From: Agroathelia rolfsii | Taxonomy: Eukaryota > Basidiomycota > Agaricomycetes > Amylocorticiales > Amylocorticiaceae | Reading direction: 5' to 3' | DNA: 64,000 bases | Assembly (NCBI GenBank): GCA_018343915.1 | Contig: JABRWF010000008.1 | Span: forward strand, 2,852,001 to 2,916,000 | Part shown: positions 43,267-52,777 of the stretch, in pieces | How positions within the stretch are numbered: position 1 is the stretch's first letter | Layout of the letters: each line of letters opens with the position of its first letter | The notes under the pieces: model-generated | Seen by the model: only the letters and a program-made list of their open reading frames with translations | What the model was told of the DNA's origin: nothing | The model's database searches: none | Translations under genes and position numbers: made by a program

Positions 43267-44730
43267 CTAAAAACCCGCCTTGTCTTTGAAGGCGGCTAGT
43301 GCTATCGCTTGTTGCTCAACCAATGCTTGTAGGTCGGCCATTGTCATCATTGAAGAGCCTTTATTGATGTCGTTGGCAGTGGCCAAAGCGCCTAGCTGGT
43401 CTGTAGAAGGTGGTGCCGGTGTTGTCGTGGCCTGGACCCTGGGTCTAGATCCTTGATATCTTGAGACATGAGGATTTGTACAGTTGGAAGCAAAATGCCC
43501 CCATTGTTGACAATTGTAGCATTGTACTGTACTTAAGTCTCTAGGAGGGCAATGACTTCCTTGCAATATAGCAGGAACTAGGGTGGAAGGTTGGGCTTGT
43601 GCCGCATTGATGGTGATTGGATTAGCGGCTGTTCCCTGATTCTGGAAACATGGTCTAGGCTTCCAGCCATCTGTCCAGATTCCTGCATTACGTAAACCTT
43701 CTTCTGCATCGACGGCGGCTTCTATAAGGTGTTCTAGGCTGTCGCGCCGTTCCTTTGGGTATCCGCCAATTACTCCTTTAATTTTTGGGGACAGGGCTTG
43801 CCAATAACAGACCCTTAAGTCTTCTCCTGACAGCTTTGTTTGATTGGCAAGGGTAGAAAAAGTGGCTGTGAAGTCTGCCACCAAGGAAGTCCCTTGTTTC
43901 AAGTCCTGGAGTTTTTGGAGGGCGATCCTTCCAAAATCTCTTGCTCCATACAGTGCCTTGAACTTGGTGTAGAGATCTCTTTCAAAATTGAAACCCTTAG
44001 TATCAATGGCGTCATCAAACTTTTGGCTCCAAGCTTTTGGGGCTCCCTCCAGAAGTCCTACAAAGAAGTGTGCCTTTGTATAATCTGAAGAATAAATCTT
44101 TGGGTTCAGCTTGATGTGGTTTTCAAATCTGAACACAAAAGATTGGTATTTGGACCAATCGCCTAAGAATTTCTCTAGGGGTTGGCCAATTTCCTTTGGA
44201 GTTGAGGTGGCTGCGACAGTAGCGGGTGCAGGCTGTTCTCGTTCTAACAGGTCAGCGAAGCGCACCTGTGTCTCCTGCATCTATTCCATGGAGGTTTGGA
44301 TGTGTGCTTGGTTTGCTTGTAGGAGTGCCAAGATCTGTCCTAGTTCCTGAGGTAACAACATAGTGGGGGGCTCTTCTTTGACTGTTTCTCTGTATTTTTC
44401 TTTTCGGCATTCTCAGCGACTTTTGGAAGGAGAGGGGTGTGAGACAATGGGGAACTTGGGGTACGATGCTTCTGTAGTATAGCAGCGGCAGAATTCAGAA
44501 GGTGAGGGGTATTCAGAGGGAGCTTCTTCTTCTCCTTCTGGTGTCTTAGGTGGCAATGCTTGGGTGGAGAGAACTTCTTCTCCTGATTCTTCTTCTTCTT
44601 CTTCAGAAATATGTGGAGCCAAGCTCGATACAACTTCCCTTGTGACTTCTGGTGGGGATGTGGTAGACTTAGTGGCCCAAGGGACCAGTACTTCTTTGGG
44701 CTGATAAGATGTGCCCTTACGTGTACTCAT
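43267..44730 (-). pseudogene. GypF Gag
   Basis: Reverse-strand Gag of about 488 codons starting at ATG 44730 (MSTRKGTSYQPKE). Acidic region with EEEEEESGEE near 44610-44590. Capsid-like region (KYQSFVFRFENHIKLNPKIY onward) near 44160-43700. Zinc knuckle CYNCQQWGHFASNC near 43520-43480. It ends AFKDKAGF at TAG 43267-43269. Two in-frame stops: TGA at 44413-44415 and TAG just before 44280. Gag drives particle assembly and RNA packaging. Confidence 0.92.
43270..43276 (-). other. Gag-Pol -1 frameshift heptamer in GypF
   Basis: Reverse complement reads G GGT TTT followed by TAG, as in GypB. Confidence 0.65.
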
Positions 44731-45209
44731 TCACAGAGCTTTTTGTAATGATTTTCTTCGTCACCGGCAGTCGTGCTGGTTTCCAAATGGATAGCAGGAT
44801 TTTTTTCTTTGGCTGGGGCTAGAGCTTGCCCATATAGTAGTCATACAAAAAATCACATAAAAGTTATGAATGGTGGGGGGAGTAGTAAAAGGTGCCACTC
44901 ATGCTTAGCAGTGATAAACTTTGATCCCCATAAGGGACTCCTAGAACACCAAGCTTTTTAGGCTTGTATTGTGCTTCGGATACAGCCAAGAAATCAGGTA
45001 GGATGTATACCCTATTCTTGTCTAAACAGGGTTGTCAACAGGCTTTGGAGGGCACTGCACAATGTCTTCCTGAAGTAGTTCACTGCTTACATGCTCAGAA
45101 GGTGTTCTTTTTGTAAAACAAAGAAAAGGGGTGCTCTTTATAAGCGATTACTACTTACTTCTTCTCAGACCGTGGAAGTCCGAGGGATGTCCTGGTAGCT
45201 TCGACCTAA
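44731..45209 (-). other. GypF 5' leader with self-primer PBS
   Basis: PBS AGGTCGAAGCT (complement of 45197-45207) lies 2 nt inside the LTR. It pairs with AGCTTTGACCT (complement of 45576-45586) with one G:U pair. The rest of the leader is non-coding and homologous to the GypB leader. Confidence 0.7.
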
Positions 45210-46048
45210 TGTCAAGGGTCTACTCCTTGACTTCACTGCCTTGGGCATGGAGGGCCTACTAACAATGTTATCAAACAATAAACTCTCTTAATACTAAATC
45301 TAAGTACCTAAGGGAACAAGTTTTCCCACAGATATGCAAATCCCTTATCTATTGGGGTGCACCGGGTACTCTGCTTATTCTCTTACGACGCTCTTAGAAT
45401 GTTTCACATGCTTATGCATACAAGAGGGGATTTGCACCACCTCCAAGTAGGATAGAGAGAGAGATGAAAGAGAAGGGGGGGGGCTAGGACGTAGGGCCTA
45501 AGGAATATAACTCTGAAGGCGAAGTGTTATTAGTAATCTATGGAATACAAACTCTTTACTTGCCTGAAGATGAAGAGGTCAAAGCTGAGCTCTTCAGGAC
45601 AAGTTACATGCACTATTTATACTACTAGTAAATGGTCTGTGCGCAGCTTTGATAGTCTGTGCGCAGAGGGAGTTAGAAGTATTTTTGTGGCAATGCAAGG
45701 GAAGATCTTTTAGCCTAACTCTACCAGGCATCCGTGTGGAGATCCGTTTCCGGATCAGTACCAGTAACCGTTAGGAATTTATCAGGGAAGGAAGGCTATG
45801 TTCCTAGGCTATGTGCAATGATAAAAGTGGAAGTGCATATAGCCCCAAGATTACTCCTGTGACGTGTGGCTTGGAACATGTGAGGGCCAATCACATGACC
45901 ACTGCACTGCCCACAGTCCATGCCCTAAAGGGTAATTTTATAAGGAAAGAGAAAGAAAAGTAAAGAAAATTTGATAACTAATTAAATAATTGTCCAAATA
46001 TTACAAGAAAATAACCGAAAAATTGGCAAAAATTTCCTTCTCATGACA
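45210..46048 (-). repeat. GypF 5' LTR
   Basis: 839-bp LTR. On the reverse strand: TATAAATA starting at 45621, start motif 45586-45576 (35 nt downstream), candidate 51-nt intron 45563-45513 with GCAAGT donor, TACTAAT branch and TTCAG acceptor. Confidence 0.95.
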
Positions 46049-46539
46049 TGGCTGTTCTGACAAGGGATGCATTTGGCCCCGCCGTCCCAAGGCCACTTGC
46101 AGGCCTTTGAGCGTCTTTGGCATGCGTCGCACGCCTATCCACAATGTTAAGGAAAAATTTTGAAATTAATTATTAGGGGACTCACCACCAGAGGCAATGG
46201 CTCTGTTGCCCTTTGCTTCACCGCGGGGGCCTCGACTTTGATGTTGCTGGCACGCTTGCATGACTTGCCACCCTCTGGCATTATCCAGGCTGGTTTCATA
46301 TACTCCGTCTTCCTCGCCGCCTCCTCCTTGCATTATTTCTCCTCTTCCTCCTGCTTTCTCTTTTCTTCCACCGCGTGCTCCGCCTCCTCGCATCTTCGTT
46401 GTGCCACGTCCTGCTCTTCATGCAGACATGCCATCATCTCCTCATGCTTGCGCATTTGACGCTCGAGTTCCTCCTCTTGGTCGATTTCGGAGGAGGGGAG
46501 CCTGGCTTTACTTTTTCCTTTGTTGTTACGAGGCGCCAT

Positions 46540-46664
46540 GTTTGTTGTGAAGCAAGAGTAGTCTGCACAGTCACAGCATCACGCCGTTGAGTCAAGGTTT
46601 TAGAACTCCACAATCCTGTAGCGTAGGCTACCCTTCAAGGGCTCAGGGCCTAAGAGGGGGATAC
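46540..46664 (+). other. GypE 3' non-coding end and polypurine tract
   Basis: Between the antisense gene start and the 3' LTR, ending CCTAAGAGGGGGATAC (46649-46664). A similar tract flanks R1 copy a at 14092, linking the R1 and GypE families. Any promoter of the antisense gene should lie here or in the LTR. Confidence 0.7.
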
Positions 46665-48433
46665 TGTCACACGCTGCATATCCCGATCAATATCTGGGAC
46701 GTTTTCCAATGCACACCACAATATGCGCTTACTCGGGTTTCCCAGCGGTGATGTCAAGGCTTATGCTCTTGACTTAACCAAACGACGTAACCCTCTCGAA
46801 GGTACGAGGGTGGACTGTAAGGTCCCTTTTACACGTATATATGTCTGGTCTTTAATAGGCGCATACGTGCTCCCATTGCTATCCTTTGTAATAGTAACCC
46901 TGGAATTCCTACTTTGCTAGGATTGCATTCAGTACTCTTGCCAAGGGCTTTCCATGTGCTCTCTTTGCATCAAATAGTTATTTGCTAGGTTTTCTTACTT
47001 GGAGTAGGCGGCTTAGCCCTCCGTACTACAACTAACGCCTAAGAGGACTTGTTTCTGCCTCTACCTGAACGAACAGGGTTTTGTCATGCGCAATTACCTC
47101 CTTGTATTGAGGACTTATGTTTGACTTATACCCTCTGGTACTAGGGCTTACGTATTCTACTTAGATGCCCTTAAGGCCTTACACTAAATAGAGGGGAGAG
47201 AGAGAAAGGGGATAGTGGGCTAGGACATAGATAAGCCTGAAGGCAAAAGTATATTAGCTTTACATAAGTATACAAGAGGTGGGGTGCCCTTACCTGAAGG
47301 TGAAAAGGTCGAAGCTAAGGTTCAGGTAAGGGCTACATACTTGTATTTATACGTAAAGTGAAGGGCCCGTGCGCAGCCTTGATGGTCTGTGTGCAGCGGG
47401 GATCATAAGCGGAAATGACTAGAATGCAGAGGCAGTGCTTTGTACCTAAGTCTGATGAGCAACTGATTGGAATGATGAGTCTAGTACTCCTTAGTAATCG
47501 CACAGTGATCGGAACGACCCTGGTTCCTGAGTCTAGACCTTTTGATGAAAAAGAATGATCTAGACTCTGCCTTCCTAATATACTCTTGTCATGAGCACTC
47601 CTGTCACGTGGGGCTAACACAGCCAGTCATGTGCGAGTCAAGATGTCGCCTGCAAGGTATTTTGTCCATATCTCAATAAATAAAAATCGTAAAAATACAG
47701 TAAAAATATGCACAAGTTCGTAAGAAAAAGGCGAAAAATGTCCAACTCATAACAGGTGACTTATGATACACCGTCTCACCGGAACCTCCATATCGCACGC
47801 GCCTGTCAGAACCAAACCTGATTGCCGATCAACAAACTCCGGATACACCATGTGGTTTCACTAATGCCCAGCATCGATCAACAACTGCAGTGCTTCTCAC
47901 CATGCGTGTCAATCCTTCCCTTTCTTATCATTTCCCTTTTTGACTCATTATTGATTTTATCCATTTTCTTTATTATTCTCACTCTATTGTACATATTCCA
48001 CTGAGTAGTAGTATATATACATGAATACTTTGTACCTACATACTCTAGTTCAGAAATTCAAATGTCTAGTGACTAAGAACACTTCCCCTCTCATCCCATT
48101 TAGTTGGAAGCAGTGACACAAGGGCCAAAGCCGTTCATTTGGCCGAAGTCCAGACTAAAGCAACTCGCCCCGTTATTTGCTAGCGCTTTCGCATCCAACT
48201 CCCTTTCCTCCTCTCTTGATTATTGTCTCGTTGAGTCACATCGATCAACTTGGCCGTTTGCCGAAGCAGCCGACTCTCTCGATTCATTGCCCATCCTTAG
48301 CCTTGCGCATATGCATCACGCTGTTGCCTCCGCAAGTGCCCTTTGCCACAACCATCTGTCGCCACATTGCCTGTCTGTATTCTCATTGTGCTGAACCTTC
48401 CGTCAGGGTCTCCAGTGAGTTTGGTTCGTGACA
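46665..48433 (+). repeat. GypE 3' LTR (carries solo GypD LTR)
   Basis: 761 bp of its own, TGTCACACG...TCGTGACA, equal in length to the 5' LTR; split at 46752-47754. Confidence 0.92.
46752..47754 (-). repeat. Solo GypD LTR in GypE LTR
   Basis: 1003-bp LTR with duplication GGTGA (46747-46751, 47755-47759). Reverse-strand reading has TATAAATA, start motif AGCTTCGACCT 35 nt downstream, and a candidate intron (GTAAGGG donor, CTAAT branch, CCTTCAG acceptor). Confidence 0.94.
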
Positions 48434-48492
48434 TTGTGTTGATGTGCATGATTGGGACATTTGGCAGCCAGGTGCATTGGTGGGTCATGACA
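48434..48492 (-). repeat. R1 LTR stub
   Basis: 59 bp matching the last bases of reverse R1 copies (compare 20351-20406). It shows that GypE's right half abuts an R1. Confidence 0.75.
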
Positions 48493-49230
48493 ACAATACT
48501 CAATAGGGTTCTTATATAGAGAATGTACACCTCTACTTAAGCCTAATGTAAAAAATACATTGTCACAACCAAAATAGAGTTAGGTTTTCCATTAAATACT
48601 TGATCCCTAAGTACTTAGAGTAGGGATTAGATTTTGTATTGAAAACCTGATCCAAATTACTTAATAAGGGGATCAGGTTTTAAATTGTAATACTTGACCC
48701 CTTAATATTTGAAGTAGGGATCAAGTTTTGTATAAAAAACTTAATCCCATAGTACTAGATAAGTGGGTCAGGTTTTGAGTTACAATACTTAACCCCTAAG
48801 TAATTAGAGAAGGGGTTATGTTTTGTATGAAAATATTTAACCCTAAAGTACTTAATAAGGAAATTATATTTTGAGTCAAAATACTTAATCTAAGAGTATT
48901 TAATAAGGATTAGATTTTAAATCAAAATACCTGTTTTATAAGTACTTAAAATAGAGATTAGATTTTGTATTAAAATACTTAAATACTTAGAAAGAGGGTT
49001 AAATTTTGTATTAGAATACTTAATTTTAAAGTATCAAGATCTACCTTTTAAACTCTTTAAATACTACTATATAAAGCTAAAAATAGCTAAAATTAAATTA
49101 TCTTAATATTATTATATAGTTAAAAGATTTGAAAATTAACTCTTGGGATACTACTATATATAGCTAAAATTAACCCTTTAATTATTGCTAGATAAAGTTT
49201 AGTAGCTAAAAGCTAATTCTAGTATATAGC
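48493..49230. repeat. AT-rich degenerate minisatellite
   Basis: From about 48590 to 49030 a unit of roughly 50-60 bp recurs imperfectly, built around TACTTAATCCC, AAGTACTTAG and GGGATCAGGTTTTG blocks. No gene seen. Confidence 0.6.
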
Positions 49231-49563
49231 TAAAATACTTAAAAGTTAACACTCTATATACTACTAAATATAGCTAAAAATAGGCAAAAGTTGACCCTCT
49301 ATATACTACTAGGTATAGCTAAAAATAGACAAAAGTTGACCCTTTATATACTACTAGGTATAGCTAAAAATAGACAAAAGTTAACCCTCTATATACTGCT
49401 AGGTATAGCTAAAAATAGACAAAAGTTGACCCTCTATATATTGCTAGGTATAGCTAAAAATAGACAAAAGTTGACCCTCTATGTACTGCTAGATATAGCT
49501 AAAAATAGGCAAAAGTTGACCCTCTATATACTGCTAGGTATAGCTAAAATACTTAAAAGTTGA
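49231..49563. repeat. 45-bp tandem repeat
   Basis: About seven copies of a 45-bp unit containing GACCCTCTATATACT and GGTATAGCTAAAAATAG. Because 45 is a multiple of three, it creates a 90-codon frame with a 15-residue repeat (LTLYILLGIAKNRQK) that is not a credible gene. Confidence 0.9.
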
Positions 49564-49721
49564 CCCCTAAATACACCCTTATAAAATACTGGATCATCCT
49601 TTATTATATGTCTATTCTAGGGGTCAATTGCCTAATTTGGTATTTGAGCTGGTTTAATTTCCTAAAAGAAACATAATCCCTAAAAAATGACCCCCTGCAA
49701 TTTTTCATGACTCCATGTAGT
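49564..49721. other. AT-rich flank of GypD
   Basis: No feature. GTAGT (49717-49721) is the expected left target duplication of GypD; its partner lies beyond the window. Confidence 0.5.
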
Positions 49722-50736
49722 TATCAAGGCTTACGCACTTGACTATACCAAAAGGGACAACCTACTTGTAAGGCATGCAGGTGGGCTGTAAGGCCAGGTT
49801 TTATATCCGCTACTAGTTTGGTATTTATTATCGAGTACTCATGTGCTCCCGTTGCTACTAGTTGTAATAGTACATACTCGGATTTACTATGCTAGGATTG
49901 CAATCAGTACTCTAATCTAAAGATTTCCTGTGTGCTCTCTTTGTGTCTAATAAATCCTTCAAATGTTTCTTACTCAGGATAGGCGGCTTAGCCCTCCGTG
50001 ATCTACTAACACTTGCTAGGACTTGTTTCTGCCTAGGCCTAAATGAATAGGGCTTATTTCACGCGCAATGCCTCCTAGTGTATTGAGGACTTATAAAGAC
50101 TTATGACCTTCTTGTATCAAGGTCTACGTATATGCTTACTAAGCTACCGTTTAGGCTTTATACTTAGCAAGGGAAAGAAAAGGGGTGATGGTGTGATGGG
50201 CTAGGACAAGTAAGCCTGAAGGCAAAAGATATATTAGTTTCTATGTAAAAGAATACAAGGTGGGGTACCCTTACCTGAAGGCAAAAAGGTCAAAGCTAAG
50301 GTTCAGGTAAGGGTTATATGCTTGTATTTATACATAAATGAAAGGGCCCATGCGCAGCCTTGTTGGTCTGTGTGCAGCCAGGGTTTGTAAGCAGGAACAT
50401 GTCAAATGCAGGGGTAGTGCTTTGTACCTAAGTCCAATGAGCAGCCAATTGGAATGATGAGTCTAGTACTCCTTAGTAATTGCACAGTGATCGGAATGAC
50501 CCTGGTTCCTAAGTCTAGACTTTTTGATGAAAAGGAACAGTCTAGACTCTGCCTTCCTAATATACTCTTGTCATGAGCACTCCTGTCACGTGGGGCTAAC
50601 ACAGCCAGTCACATGCATGTCAAGATGTTGCCTGTAAGGTATTTTGTCTGTATCTCAGTCAATAAAAATCGTAAAATTACAATAAAAATATGTACAAGTC
50701 CGTAAGGAAAAGGCGAAAAATGTCCAACTCATAACA
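49722..50736 (-). repeat. GypD 3' LTR
   Basis: 1015-bp LTR (terminal TGTC decayed to TATC). Candidate intron on the reverse strand 50274-50216 (59 nt, GTAAGGG donor, ACTAAT branch, CCTTCAG acceptor) with the repeat TTTTGCCTTCAG at both borders; start motif AGCTTTGACCT at 50297-50287. The polypurine tract abuts at 50737. Confidence 0.93.
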
Positions 50737-51451
50737 TTACCCCCTTCTCAAGGGAGTTACTCCGGAACTTCCCTAGTTCCCATCCTGCGGTTTCCTTCGT
50801 ATTTGTTTCTGTGAAGTTTTCTATTGGCCTAAAAGGTAGATCTCCAAAGACTGCAGTATTTAAGCATTTGGGTGCATTGGGATGCCTTTTGTAAAAGTCT
50901 TGGATTCTGGCCTTGGCGTGTGTCAGGTTATCTGCAGGTTCCCAATTGTCTTCTCCTGGCACATCCTTCCAGCTGACAAGGTATTCGAGTCATTTGGGTC
51001 TTCCAGAGATTCTTAAATCCTTGATCTTAGCAACCTCCCATTCTTCTTCTCCTTCAACTTCTATTAGTTCTGGAGGGGGTTGATCCCGTTCAGATGGTTT
51101 ATGAGCTGATAGGAGGGAGACATGAAAAACGTCATGAATGGACCATGTTTGGGGAATCTTTAGACGATATGCTAGGGGACCGATTCTTTCTAAGATTTCA
51201 TAGGGACCAGCAAACTTAGCGGATAACTTCCTTGTTGGTTGGGATGTTTTCAGGTTCTCAGTAGATAACCAGACTTTGTTGCCCTTCTGCCATTGAGGTG
51301 ATTTTCGTATGTGCTTATCAAAGGATTCCTTCATCCTTTCTGCAGCTAGGTTAAGAGCTGCTTAGGCATCTGACTGTGCATCTGCAATGACGTGTAGCCA
51401 GTCTTCTACAGCTGGTGTTTCGAAAATTCCCATAAGAGAGAAATCCATACA
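50729..51451 (-). pseudogene. GypD Pol C-terminus with chromodomain
   Basis: Covers the IN C-terminal region (GNKVWLSTENLK, SIHDVFHVSLLSAHK near 51250-51120) and a decayed chromodomain (CQLE...PGEDNWEPADN near 50970-50930). Stops near 51362 and 50990. The frame has no stop before the polypurine tract and ends at TGA 50729-50731, inside the first bases of the 3' LTR. GypB inserted at 51451/51452. Confidence 0.85.
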
Positions 51452-51915
51452 TGTCATGAGAAGGGAATTTTCGCCGATTTTTCGGTTACTTTCTTGTATT
51501 ATTTGGACTACTATTTAATTAGTTATGGCATTTTCTTTCTTTTTCTTTACTTTTTCTTATCAAATTACCCCTTTAGGGCGTGGACTATGGGCAGTGCAGT
51601 GGTCATGTGATTGGCCCTCACGTGTTCCCAAGCCGCATGTCACAGGAGTAATCTCGGGGCTGTGCGTACTTCTATTTTCACCATCACGCACAGTCCAGGA
51701 ACACAGCCTTCCTTCCCTGAACAATTCCTAACGATTACCGGTATCGGTCCGGAAACGGATCTCCACACGGATGCCCGGTGGAGTTAGGGTAAACATTCTT
51801 CCCCTGCATTGCCACTTTCATACTTCTATCCCCCTACGCGCACAGACCATTCATGCTGCGCACGGACCATTATAGAATAGTATAAATAGTGCATGTAACT
51901 TGTCCTGAAGAGCTT

Positions 51916-51926
51916 AGCTTCGACCT
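51916..51926 (+). promoter_or_regulatory. Predicted GypB transcription start and self-primer
   Basis: AGCTTCGACCT, 35 nt downstream of the first T of TATAAATA, is the exact reverse complement of the PBS at 52298-52308. Confidence 0.75.
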
Positions 51927-51938
51927 CTTTGCCTTCAG

Positions 51939-51998
51939 GCAAGTAAACCCAGGTTGTATCCTCTTACAATAGATTACTAATGAAATCTTCGCCTTCAG
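51939..51998 (+). other. Predicted 60-nt GC-AG leader intron in GypB LTR
   Basis: GCAAGT donor after CCTTCAG, TACTAAT branch at 51975-51981, CCTTCAG acceptor. CTT(T/C)GCCTTCAG occurs at both borders with a 60-nt offset, as in GypA despite different sequence. Confidence 0.5.
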
Positions 51999-52297
51999 GG
52001 TTTACTTTTGGCCTAGAGCCAGGTTCCTAGCACTCCCCCCCTCTCTCTCTCTCTCTTTCTCTCTCTCAATAGGAGGTGGTGCGAATCCCCTCATAAGTGT
52101 GTGAAATCATAAGAGCATTGTAAGAAGTAAGCAGAGTACCCGGTGCTCCCTCAATAGATTAAGGGCTTGCGTATCTGTGGGAAAACTTGCTTTTTAGGTA
52201 CTTAGTCTTAAGGTTGAGAGGTTTATTGTTTTGATTGTGATACAAGTAGGCCCCCCACGCCCAACGTAACATAGTCAAGGAGTAGACCCTTGACATT

Positions 52298-52308
52298 AGG
52301 TCGAAGCT
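52298..52308 (+). other. GypB primer-binding site (self-priming)
   Basis: AGGTCGAAGCT, 2 nt after the LTR; exact complement of 51916-51926. Confidence 0.78.
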
Positions 52309-52777
52309 ACCAGGAAATTCCTTGGACTCCCGCGGTCTAAGAAGAAGCGAGTGACAATCGCTTACGAAGAGCACTATACTTTTCAAAGAAACCTTTCTTA
52401 CGTACAATTTCTGAGTGCATAAGAAGCAAACTACTTCGGAAAGCAATTGTGTGTGGCCCTCCAAAGCCCACTTACAACTCCGTCTAGACAAGAATAGCGT
52501 GTACGTTCCACGCGATTTCTTGGCTGTATCCGAAGCGCATCAACAGGCCTAAACAGCTTGGCGTTCTAGGAGTCCCCCTTGGGGATTAAAGTTTATTGCT
52601 TCTAAGTGCAAGTGGCACCTTTTCCACCCCTCCCTGCCATTACCCTTTTTTGAGCAAATTTGTGTGATTACATTACGGGCAAGCTCTAGCCCCTGACGAA
52701 GAAGAAAAATCCTGTCAATCGCATCAGGAAACCGGTACGACCACCGGTGATGAAGAAGAACGCTTTCTGCTCTATGA
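52309..52777 (+). other. GypB 5' leader
   Basis: Non-coding leader conserved in GypC and GypF; likely holds packaging signals. No gene. Confidence 0.55.

Larger units (their letters stand above)
38088..43270 (-). pseudogene. GypF Pol (PR-RT-RNaseH-IN-chromodomain), split by Cop2
   Basis: Reverse-strand pol entered by -1 slippage at 43276-43270. Protease D-S-G-A-S is near 43100, TAG at 42860 (CGG in GypB). RT spans about 42650-40300, broken by Cop2 (40594-42234) between FYKFN and the intact catalytic Y-I-D-D near 40570. RNase H has ETDASNFATG near 40130. The integrase finger (H...H, CPNCLASK) and core follow at 39450-38960, and the chromodomain is near 38330. Numerous stops, including several in RNase H and IN and a TGA near 38855 at the same codon as in GypB. 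Ends at 38088 next to the polypurine tract. Confidence 0.92.
37231..46048 (-). mobile_element. GypF, full-length reverse-strand Ty3/gypsy chromovirus
   Basis: 8818 bp including Cop2 (about 7.17 kb of its own). LTRs of 846 bp (37231-38076) and 839 bp (45210-46048); duplication TGGCT (37226-37230, 46049-46053). Close relative of GypB: same gag start, zinc knuckle, frameshift heptamer and chromodomain. Both gag and pol have multiple stops. It inserted into the zinc-cluster exon of the GypE antisense gene. Confidence 0.96.
36437..46539 (-). pseudogene. Antisense Zn2Cys6-type gene in GypE (two exons, split by S5 and GypF)
   Basis: Reverse-strand gene of about 271 codons. Exon 1 (46539-46186, exactly 118 codons, phase 0) starts MAPRNNKGKSK and is a charged, probably coiled-coil region (residues 20-68). 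Intron 46185-46135 (51 nt) has GTGAGT donor, CTTAAC branch-like site and ATAG acceptor. Exon 2 runs 46134-46054, then 37230-37151, then 36737-36437. It encodes six cysteines spaced C-X2-C-X6-C-X10-C-X2-C-X6-C, the spacing of GAL4-type zinc clusters, then an acidic tail. GypF sits between Cys5 and Cys6, and S5 splits a later part. Stops: TAA 46333-46335 and TGA 36674-36676. Could be a DNA-binding or nucleocapsid-like protein; function unknown. Confidence 0.72.
30736..48433 (+). mobile_element. GypE, gag-less Ty3/gypsy element with antisense gene
   Basis: Two 761-bp LTRs enclose about 4.9 kb of its own internal sequence once four nested insertions are removed (solo GypA LTR, solo S5, complete GypF, solo GypD LTR). 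Sense pol starts 43 nt after the 5' LTR with no gag before it. Downstream of pol and antisense to it lies a spliced gene with a Zn2Cys6-type cluster. Pol resembles the marY1-like chromoviruses of Agaricomycetes as I recall them. Flanks disagree: GGCAT before (30731-30735), TTGTG after; left neighbour is GypC pol, right neighbour an R1 stub. The element may therefore be a recombinant of two copies. Confidence 0.88.
51452..52295 (+). repeat. GypB 5' LTR
   Basis: 844 bp, TGTCATGAG...CCTTGACA. U3 has ATTGGCC (inverted CCAAT), CACGTG and GCGCACAGACCAT/GCGCACGGACCAT (51837-51870). TATAAATA at 51881-51888. Confidence 0.97.

Noticed and set aside
46160..46590. Forward ORFs of 71-99 codons
   Set aside because: Shadows of exon 1 of the antisense gene.
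49291..49563. 90-codon protein with a 15-residue repeat
   Set aside because: Produced by a 45-bp tandem repeat in AT-rich DNA; no other coding signal.
48493..49563. CRISPR-like or telomeric array
   Set aside because: Repeats are contiguous without unique spacers and contain no telomere motif; a fungal minisatellite is simpler.
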